DNA of 11,662 nucleotides, taken from the NCBI GenBank assembly GCA_964518335.1, contig CAZFDT010000120.1, positions 1 to 11,662 of the forward strand, read 5' to 3'. Shown one piece after another: positions 6,793 to 11,662 of this stretch. This DNA is from CAZFDT01 sp964518335. Lineage in GTDB: Bacteria > Planctomycetota > Phycisphaerae > Phycisphaerales > Phycisphaeraceae. The notes beneath the pieces were generated by a model, which made no database searches, was not told where the DNA came from, and saw only the letters and a program-made list of their open reading frames with translations. Within the stretch, counting starts at the first letter, position 1, and the number at the start of each line of letters is the position of its first letter. A program made the translations under genes and the position numbers.

Positions 6793-8765
6793 GTTTTCTC
6801 GCACCCATCACGGGCCTGATCGCTGCCGCCGTCGCGGTGCCGGCGCTGGTGCTGATGTATTTCCTGAAGCTCAGGCGGCGACAGGTGAGCGTGCCCTCGA
6901 CGCTGTTGTGGAAGCGTGCGGTGCAGGACCTGCAGGTGAACTCGCCGTTTCAGCGCATCCGCCGGAACCTGCTCCTGCTGCTGCAGTTGCTCCTGCTGGC
7001 GGGGCTGCTGCTGGCGGTGGCGCGGCCGACGTTCCGCGCCGACGCCCAGCCGGGCAAGCGCGTGGTCATCATGATCGACCACTCGGCGTCGATGAACGCC
7101 ACCGACGGGCCGGGCGGCTCGACCCGGCTGGAGGCGGCCCGGAAAGCGGCGCTGGACCTGATCGACTCGTTGCAGAGCGTCGATGCCGCCGGCGGCGGGG
7201 CGATGATCGTCAGCTTCGCCGAGCAGGCCCGCTCGCCGCAGTCGTTTTCAACCGATGCGACATTGTTGCGTGCTTATGTGCGGGCCATCGAGCCGACCGA
7301 CCAGCGCAGCCGCATGGAGGAAGCCTTGCGCCTCGTGCAGCCGCACATCGGCGACGGCGACGAGTCGATGGTCGTGTACGTGCTCAGCGACGGACGCCTG
7401 CACGACGCCGAACGCCTGGCCCTGCGCGGCGCCGAGCTGCGCTACGTGCACATCGGACGCACCAACCCGGCGGCGATCGACAACGTCGCCTTCGTCGCCC
7501 TCTCGGCCCAACGCGACTACCAGCGGCCGCACCGCGTGCAGGTCTTCACCCGCCTGGCGAACTACGGGCCGGCGCCCGTGGATGTCAACGTCTCGCTCCT
7601 GGTCGATGCGAGCGTCGTCCGCGTCACGCCCGTGACCCTGCCCGGCGTGCCGATCAACCAGCCCGAGGCCGGCAGCAAGGGGCTGCAGTTCGACCTGATC
7701 GTGCCCGACGCGGCGCTCGTCGAGGTGCGGCACGACCGCGGCGACATGCTCGACGCCGACAATCGTGCTGCACTTGTCCTTGAGCCTGCCCGGCGGCTGC
7801 GCGTGCTGCTGGTGACCGAAGGCAACGCGTTCCTCGAACGGGCCATCGACGCGGTAGGCGTGCAGGAAAGGGTGAATATGGACCCGCGCAAGTACGAGAA
7901 CCAGGACCCGCGCCGCCTCCGCCGCGTGGGCTGGACCACCGGCACGCAACGTGACGAGGGGTTTGACCTGATCGTGTTCGACGCTTACGCCCCCGCCCAG
8001 ACGCCGCCGGTCTCGTCCCTGTCGTTCGGCGCGGCCCCGCCCGTGGCGGACCTGACCCTGGCGCCTCACGCCGAGGGGGCGCCACGCACGCAGGCCATCC
8101 TCGACTGGCGCCGCGACCATCCCCTGCTGCACCGCGTGGTCCTTGACGACGTCCTCGTGCAGGAGCCCGGCCGTCTGGTCATGCCCATCACCGGCAGCAT
8201 CCTGGCCACGGCGCAGGCCGGCCCCATCATGGCCGAGGTCAGTGACGACGTGGGCGTGCGGCACGTGATCGCCAGCTTCGCCGTGCTGCAGAGCAACTGG
8301 CCGTTCTATGTCAGCTTCCCCGTGTTCGTGCAGAACGCGGTGAACTACCTGGGCAGCGGCGGCCGGCTCGACGCGGGACTGCAGTACGCGCCGGGGTCCG
8401 TTGCAGTGGCACCCGTGGGCCATGCCGGGGCAGCTTCAGGGGCGACGGTGCGATGGCGCGGGCCGGTCGAGCTCATCGCCACCACACAGGCCGGCATCGC
8501 CCACCTGCCCATGTTCACCCGTGCCGGTATCTACGAGGGCGCCAGCAATCAGCCTCCGCCTTGGGACCGCGTGGCAGTGAACCTGCTCGACGCCGTCGAA
8601 AGCGACCTCCGCGTCGCCGACACCCTCCGCGTCGGCGCCAATCCCGTCACCGGCCAGTCACGCACCGCCTCCATCCGCCGCGAAGTCTGGTTCTGGTTCA
8701 TCGCCGCCGCCCTGGCCATGCTCGTCGTCGAGTGGGTGGTGTACACGCGAAGAATGCACTTGTGA
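6789..8765 (+). CDS. BatA/VWA membrane protein
   Basis: A 658-aa protein. The N terminus is the BatA-type module: TM1 at about 5-25, the motif RRQVSVPSTLLWKRAVQDL (30-48), and TM2 at about 61-78, ending AVARP. A periplasmic or cytoplasmic-face von Willebrand A domain follows, with an intact metal site D97-H-S-A-S101 and a downstream VYVLSDGRLHD. A long middle region of beta-rich sequence (~200-600) has no motif I can name. The C terminus has a final helix (FWFIAAALAMLVVEWVVYTRR). The true start is ATG 6789, overlapping the DUF58 stop; a much earlier in-frame start would overlap that gene by 100 bp. Proteins of this kind act with DUF58/MoxR in aerotolerance (Bat) or protein-assembly complexes; the exact role here is inferred. 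Confidence 0.92.
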   Translation: MSFLAPITGLIAAAVAVPALVLMYFLKLRRRQVSVPSTLLWKRAVQDLQVNSPFQRIRRNLLLLLQLLLLAGLLLAVARPTFRADAQPGKRVVIMIDHSASMNATDGPGGSTRLEAARKAALDLIDSLQSVDAAGGGAMIVSFAEQARSPQSFSTDATLLRAYVRAIEPTDQRSRMEEALRLVQPHIGDGDESMVVYVLSDGRLHDAERLALRGAELRYVHIGRTNPAAIDNVAFVALSAQRDYQRPHRVQVFTRLANYGPAPVDVNVSLLVDASVVRVTPVTLPGVPINQPEAGSKGLQFDLIVPDAALVEVRHDRGDMLDADNRAALVLEPARRLRVLLVTEGNAFLERAIDAVGVQERVNMDPRKYENQDPRRLRRVGWTTGTQRDEGFDLIVFDAYAPAQTPPVSSLSFGAAPPVADLTLAPHAEGAPRTQAILDWRRDHPLLHRVVLDDVLVQEPGRLVMPITGSILATAQAGPIMAEVSDDVGVRHVIASFAVLQSNWPFYVSFPVFVQNAVNYLGSGGRLDAGLQYAPGSVAVAPVGHAGAASGATVRWRGPVELIATTQAGIAHLPMFTRAGIYEGASNQPPPWDRVAVNLLDAVESDLRVADTLRVGANPVTGQSRTASIRREVWFWFIAAALAMLVVEWVVYTRRMHL

Positions 8766-8772
8766 GGTCGGA

Positions 8773-8871
8773 AACACCGCAGCGCTATAACACCGCAACG
8801 CCGCAAATAGAGCAGACCACAACCACGTGCCCTCATTCTGTGGCGTTGCGGCGTTACGGGTTTGCGGCGTT
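8773..8871. repeat. Inverted arrays of 8-bp units (AACRCCGC)
   Basis: The left arm, read on the plus strand, is four abutting 8-mers at 8773-8804: AACACCGC, AGCGCTAT, AACACCGC, AACGCCGC. The right arm, read on the minus strand from 8871 down to 8840, is AACGCCGC, AAACCCGT, AACGCCGC, AACGCCAC. Pairing 8793-8805 with 8839-8851 gives a 13-bp stem with one G-U pair and a 33-base loop. It fills the gap between two convergent genes and its outermost unit touches the fur stop codon. It may act as a bidirectional terminator or be a small repeated palindromic element. Confidence 0.7.
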
Positions 8872-9337
8872 ATGCCTTTTCGCCCACCAGCTCGATCTGC
8901 ACCTGTTGAATCTTGAAGCCCAGGCGCGACTCGATCTCGTTGAGCAACTGTCGGGGCAGATGGTCCAGCAGGGCGCGGGACAGGTTCGAGGGCACGTCGG
9001 CGACGGCGCCGGTGCGCGTGTCCCGCAGGTGAAGATGATTGTCCACCGTCGCGTCGAACCGGGCCGACCCGTTCCCGTGCGCCCCGTGCCCCGGCAGCTT
9101 CTGCGCCAGCCCCGCTCCACACAACGCCTCGAGCGTGTTGTACACCGTCGCCAGGCTCAGCCCTTCGATCCGGTCCCCGACCATGCGGTACAACTCGTCG
9201 GCCGTCGGATGGCTCGTCGTGCCGCGCAGGGCCTCGAACACCGCCTTGCGCTGCCGCGTGCAGCGCAGCCCGTGGCTGTTGAAAAGGTCCTGCAGTTCGA
9301 GATCGCTGTGATGAGAGTGGTGAAGGTGGCGTTCCAT
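8870..9337 (-). CDS. Fur-family transcriptional regulator lacking the Cys-X-X-Cys zinc site
   Basis: A 155-aa metal-responsive repressor of the Fur/PerR/Zur family. The winged helix covers about 15-80, with LRCTRQRKAVFEAL (24-37) and recognition helix LATVYNTLEAL (62-72). The dimer and metal domain includes His43, Asp95 and His101-Leu-His103 (NHLHLRDTRTGAVADV). The position usually held by Cys-X-X-Cys reads RDTRTG, and there is no C-terminal Cys pair, so the structural Cys4 zinc site is absent. The N terminus is His-rich (MERHLHHSHHSD). ATG 9337 fits the family length; ATG 9388 would add 17 residues but sits near the predicted transcription start. The metal or peroxide specificity cannot be assigned. 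It converges on the DUF58/VWA operon. Confidence 0.92.
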   Translation of the reverse strand: MERHLHHSHHSDLELQDLFNSHGLRCTRQRKAVFEALRGTTSHPTADELYRMVGDRIEGLSLATVYNTLEALCGAGLAQKLPGHGAHGNGSARFDATVDNHLHLRDTRTGAVADVPSNLSRALLDHLPRQLLNEIESRLGFKIQQVQIELVGEKA

Positions 9338-9394
9338 ATTCGTCCGGCTCGTTCCCGTTCGAGCGCGCTCCTGTGCCCCCACCCTCATCGGACA

Positions 9395-9424
9395 AGTGTA
9401 GGTGATTCGCCGGCGAATATCCAA
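9395..9424 (-). promoter_or_regulatory. Putative fur promoter with palindromic operator in the spacer
   Basis: On the minus strand TTGGAT (9424-9419) and TACACT (9400-9395) are 18 bp apart. The spacer contains the perfect palindrome ATTCGCCGGCGAAT (9405-9418). A dimeric repressor bound there would block polymerase, which suggests autoregulation by the Fur-family protein. This is not the AT-rich classical Fur box, so the binding protein is an inference. Confidence 0.5.
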
Positions 9425-9488
9425 TGCCCCAGTCGCCCCCCACACATTTGACCCCCGCCCCCCCGGCAGCGAGAATCCCCCACCACCA

Positions 9489-9533
9489 GCCGGTGTGGCG
9501 GAACTGGCAGACGCGACGGATTCAAAATCCGTA
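9489..9533 (+). tRNA. Truncated tRNA-Leu (anticodon CAA), 5' part only
   Basis: The sequence opens as a normal tRNA-Leu: acceptor strand GCCGGTG (9489-9495), D stem GCG/CGC with loop containing GGCAG (9498-9514), anticodon stem ACGGA/TCCGT, loop TTCAAAA (9521-9527) with anticodon CAA at 9523-9525. After 9533 the similarity ends. No GTTCGANNC T arm and no matching 3' acceptor CACCGGC are found in the following several hundred bases. A GGCG/CGCC pair at 9534-9537 and 9552-9555 could mimic a variable arm but leads nowhere. The gene is therefore broken here, at a type of site (leuX-like tRNA-Leu) well known as an integration target. The intact copy or the missing half should lie elsewhere. Confidence 0.8.
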
Positions 9534-9655
9534 GGCGCACATCTCGAACTAACGCCGTACTCGATAGTTACGCGATTTGATATGGGTCGCGGGTCGCGCC
9601 CCGGGGCGCATTCCCAGATGCGGGCGAGTAGTAGGCCGAAGACAAGCAATTCTCC

Positions 9656-10501
9656 GTGCTGATTCCTCAAGCAGCTTTTAGCGCCGCTACGTTGATCGCC
9701 TTGGGAGCAGACGAGATCGTCATGCACCCTCATGGCAACCTTGGACCTACGGATCCGCAGATCACAAATCGTAGTAAGAACGTCCAGTTTGGATCTGAGG
9801 ATCTGGGTGCCTTCCTACGGTTCGCAAGAGAGGAAGTCGGATTGACTGATCAGGCGCCTCTTTTGGAATTGTTCAAGCAATTCAGTACGGAAGTGGGCTT
9901 TGTCGGAATCGGGGTGGCCGCCAGGAGTGCCCAGCTGACCCAGATAATGGGTGAGAAGCTGCTTCGGTTACACATGAAATCCGAAAGCCAGATGCAGCAG
10001 GCGAAGGTGATTTCTGAGGCGCTGAACACGAAATACTTCCACCACGGCTACCCCGTTAGCCGCTCTGAGGCTAGCGAGATTGGGCTCCCGGTGGCAGAGC
10101 GAGATCCGGAGACTGAACACCTGCTGTGGGCAGTCTGGCTAGACGTTGAACATGAGTTGAAACTGCGGGAGCCATTTGCACCCCTCGCTGTCTTACGGAC
10201 GGCTGCTATCTGCGACCCCCTTTTTGGCCCCCCTACGCCGGGTCCGGCTGGTGGTGCAGCGCCGGTTTTTGTGCCTCCCGTAGCGTTTCGGAATTTGGCG
10301 GCCATAATGGAGAGTTGCCGACTTGCAACCCACGCGGTGGTTGAAGGGCAGGTGGTTGCCATCAGGCAGTCAGATTTAAGCCTCAAGGTTTCTATTGTGC
10401 CTCTTAAGGAAGGTTGGGTGACTGTTGAGCTACCGCCAGCCGATGGCCCCGCGAGGCCTCCTAAAGCCGCACGGGACACTAAGACGAAAAACAAGAAATA
10501 A
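9656..10501 (+). CDS. SDH_sah/ClpP-class serine proteinase, N-terminally truncated
   Basis: The 281-aa frame matches the SDH_sah (PF01972) family of SppA/ClpP-like serine proteases. Visible blocks are FSAATLIALGADEIVMHPHG (8-27; Ser9 is the probable catalytic nucleophile), NLGPTDPQ (28-35), a helical region with AARSAQLTQIMGEKLLRLHM, and HGYPVSRSEASEIGLPV. These proteins normally carry roughly 90-100 residues before the nucleophile, including the Gly-rich oxyanion strand, and here that part is absent. The frame stays open only back to a TAG at 9632, and the codons between (EDKQFSV) look like genuine family sequence. The gene is therefore a 5'-truncated remnant rather than one that starts at GTG 9656. 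A Pro-rich, basic tail ends in TKTKNKK. Codon use is less GC-rich than the backbone. Confidence 0.75.
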   Translation: MLIPQAAFSAATLIALGADEIVMHPHGNLGPTDPQITNRSKNVQFGSEDLGAFLRFAREEVGLTDQAPLLELFKQFSTEVGFVGIGVAARSAQLTQIMGEKLLRLHMKSESQMQQAKVISEALNTKYFHHGYPVSRSEASEIGLPVAERDPETEHLLWAVWLDVEHELKLREPFAPLAVLRTAAICDPLFGPPTPGPAGGAAPVFVPPVAFRNLAAIMESCRLATHAVVEGQVVAIRQSDLSLKVSIVPLKEGWVTVELPPADGPARPPKAARDTKTKNKK

Positions 10502-10556
10502 ACTGGACGTGAAGCCCGCCGCTCGATACACTTACCTTAGGGCCGGAGGGTGCAAG

Positions 10557-10757
10557 ATGACAAGCACTTTTAGCATAACCCTTGGTGATCTCGTGGTTAA
10601 TGATCGTCCGCATAGAAACATCGACACTATGCGGGCAGAGCCTGAGGTGTTTGACTTTTCGTCGCTCGACATCGGCTCTGTTCAGGTCATCGAGGGCGAC
10701 GAGGTAAGCGACGAGCTGGAATTGGAAGATTCCCTCGATGAGGAACCGGCTAGTTGA
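10557..10757 (+). CDS. Very acidic 66-aa protein of unknown function
   Basis: A small gene with an excellent ribosome binding site (GGAGG, seven bases before ATG 10557), 55 bp after the protease gene. The product has 18 Asp/Glu against 3 Arg and no Lys. A short hydrophobic beginning (TFSITLGDLVV) is followed by an acidic tail (VIEGDEVSDELELEDSLDEE). No Cys, no membrane helix and no motif I recognise. The acidity could suit a DNA mimic, an inhibitor, or a precursor peptide, but nothing in the sequence decides between these. The stop lies within the remnant of the neighbouring transposase on the other strand. Confidence 0.6.
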   Translation: MTSTFSITLGDLVVNDRPHRNIDTMRAEPEVFDFSSLDIGSVQVIEGDEVSDELELEDSLDEEPAS

Positions 10758-11040
10758 GCAGCGGTGCGTCCGGTAAGCAGTCTATTACCCCACCGGATTT
10801 CCGGTACATCAGCCGCTTCCCCTCACCACCCTTGATTGCCGCCACCGTCCGTTCGCCATCGTCCATTTTTCTAACAGAATTCAAACTCAAAAGACCTCCA
10901 GGTAGCGTTGCAGGTGCTTGAGGCTGACGTTGTGGTGATGCCCATGATGCCCCGCTTGAACAGGAAGAGAAGCCTTTCGGCTCTTGGGAGGAGTGATGTC
11001 GCCGCGAGCGTAGATGAGGTTCTTGTTTGCGGTGGTGCCC
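10750..11040 (-). pseudogene. IS1595/ISXO2-type transposase remnant, frameshifted
   Basis: On the minus strand the C-terminal part of an IS1595-family transposase can be pieced together from three frames. The pieces are NLIYARGDIT, then LFLFKRGIMGI (another frame), then HHNVSLKHLQRYLEVF (the first frame again), then FEFEFC before a stop, and finally MDDGERTVAAIKGGEGKRLM in a third frame (start 10866, stop at 10750). This order matches the family's end, where a LLKRG-x-x-G, HH-V-S-x-x-HL-x-RYL, E-F-x-F, D-x-ERT-x-x-A-x-x-G-x-x-GKRL-x-Y series occurs. At least three frame changes and a stop make it non-functional. The N-terminal half, the DDE catalytic core, is not recognisable upstream. It documents past mobile-element activity in this segment. 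Confidence 0.75.
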
Positions 11041-11478
11041 TCCATTGAATCGGGATTGGTTTTAGGCGATAATGATGCACGAAAACCCTTTTGGCAGTAG
11101 CCACCTCCCCGCGGCAGTAGCCCAACCCGAAGGCTGCTGCCATGCCGACACAACCGAAGCGCAGATCACCTGACCCGAACCCGCGGATCACGGCGGGCAT
11201 TCGCCATTGCGCGGCCACTGCGGGCACGCAGCGCGCCTTCGCACCCGTTGGCACGCGTTCGCCCACGTCGCGCCCCTCGCGCCAGGTCGTAGCCACCTAC
11301 CACCCGCGCCCCTACGCCACACGTGCCAACGTGGCGCAAGTGTGGCGAAGCCGCCAAAGTGGCGTAAGTCATGGTTCCTCCGTGGGTTACGACGCTTCTG
11401 AGGTCACGCGGAGCAGTCAGGCCCTACGTTTTTGTTTGTTGCGCGCAGCGAACACACCCCAATCCGGAGATTGTCGAC
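11041..11478. other. GC-rich stretch without a confident gene
   Basis: Frames are open on both strands, the longest being a plus-strand frame at 11142-11504. It encodes an Arg/Pro/Ser-rich sequence without hydrophobic core or known motif and would overlap the ParB-like start by 26 bp, so it is probably not a gene. The 3' part contains the GTGGCG repeat cluster listed separately. Confidence 0.5.
11315..11368. repeat. GTGGCGNAAG repeat cluster
   Basis: Three direct copies occur: GTGGCGCAAG (11331-11340), GTGGCGAAG (11342-11350, one base shorter) and GTGGCGTAAG (11359-11368). An inverted CGCCACAC at 11315-11322 can pair with GTGTGGCG at 11340-11347. A palindrome GCCA-ACG-TGGC lies at 11325-11335. 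The cluster is about 110 bp before the ParB-like gene, a suitable place for a protein-binding site or a transcript hairpin. Confidence 0.55.
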
Positions 11479-11662
11479 ATGCAAGTCAAGATCGTAAACA
11501 TTGATGACATAAAGCCTTACGAGTCCAACCCTCGCATCAACGACCAGGCCGTAGACGCCGTGGTGGCGAGCCTGCGCGAGTTCGGGTTCCGCCAGCCCAT
11601 CGTGGTCGATGCCGAAGCCGTGATCATCGTCGGGCACACCCGGTGGAAGGCGGCGATGAAGC
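11479..11662 (+). CDS. ParB-like nuclease-domain protein (partial, runs off the end)
   Basis: The first 61 codons of a gene that continues beyond the window. Ribosome binding site GGAGA lies eight bases before ATG 11479. The start (VKIVNIDDIKPYESNPRIND), then VVASLREFGFRQPIVVD and the box IIVGHTRWKAAMK match the N-terminal ParB/sulfiredoxin-type nuclease domain. In it G-H-x-R-x-x-A corresponds to the nucleotide-binding GERR box of chromosomal ParB. The form with ESNPR-x-N and GHTR is common in prophages and mobile elements, where it is often fused to, or next to, a DNA methyltransferase or a terminase gene; which one follows here cannot be seen. It is likely not a partition protein of the chromosome. 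This fits the reading of the right segment as an integrated element. Confidence 0.88.
   Translation, partial: MQVKIVNIDDIKPYESNPRINDQAVDAVVASLREFGFRQPIVVDAEAVIIVGHTRWKAAMK

Noticed and set aside
9534..9580. Possible variable arm and T arm completing the tRNA-Leu
   Set aside because: GGCG/CGCC can pair, but no five-pair T stem with a TTCGA loop and no CACCGGC acceptor strand follow.
9338..9733. N-terminal extension of the Fur frame up to 9733
   Set aside because: It runs through the fur promoter and antisense to the tRNA; the translated tRNA complement (TDFESVASASSATPAG) is a well-known spurious peptide.
10772..10805. GGTAA/TTACC and ACCGGATTTCCGGT palindromes as a terminator or CRISPR-like repeat
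   Set aside because: They are short and single-copy, lie inside the transposase remnant and have no T run.
11142..11504. 120-codon plus-strand frame before the ParB-like gene
   Set aside because: The composition is typical of a chance GC-rich frame, it overlaps a gene with a good ribosome binding site, and it has no recognisable motif.

Overview
This is GC-rich bacterial chromosomal DNA. It most resembles a Planctomycetes member, probably Phycisphaerae-like, but that placement is an inference. It rests on a DUF4190 protein with a pseudopilin-like segment, a DUF58/BatA-type pair, a nucleotidyltransferase with a small partner typical of that phylum, and a Fur protein without Cys-X-X-Cys. No rRNA or taxonomic marker other than serS is present. 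The window has two parts: an ordinary chromosomal backbone (1 to about 9532) and a compositionally different, mobile-looking segment (about 9533 to 11662).

Backbone, left to right. A DUF4230 membrane protein (minus) has a long hairpin after its stop. mscL (plus) encodes the large mechanosensitive channel. A minus-strand cluster of three envelope or unknown genes follows: a 75-aa protein, a two-helix membrane protein, and the DUF4190/pseudopilin-like protein. A glycine-zipper lipoprotein (plus) comes next. A minus-strand overlapping pair encodes an 82-aa conserved-looking protein and an AbiEii-like nucleotidyltransferase. serS (minus) is divergent from a plus-strand operon in which a DUF58 protein and a BatA/von Willebrand A membrane protein overlap by ATGA. 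A fur-type regulator gene (minus) converges on that operon. Between them lies an unusual inverted array of 8-bp units. The fur promoter carries a perfect 14-bp palindrome in its spacer.

Right segment. A tRNA-Leu(CAA) gene begins normally but stops after the anticodon stem; its T arm and 3' acceptor strand are missing. Within about 120 bp there is a serine-protease gene (SDH_sah/ClpP-like) lacking its N-terminal part. Then come a 66-aa very acidic protein with a strong ribosome binding site, a frameshifted IS1595/ISXO2-type transposase remnant, a GC-rich stretch with GTGGCG repeats, and the start of a ParB-like nuclease-domain gene that runs off the end. Base and codon use shift to a lower-GC, mixed pattern. 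The simplest reading is an integrated element or genomic island entering at tRNA-Leu and now partly decayed. A chimeric assembly join at about 9533 to 9655 must also be considered.

No complete new defence or metabolic system is visible. The best leads are the tRNA junction, the protease plus acidic small protein, the octamer inverted array, and the nucleotidyltransferase pair.
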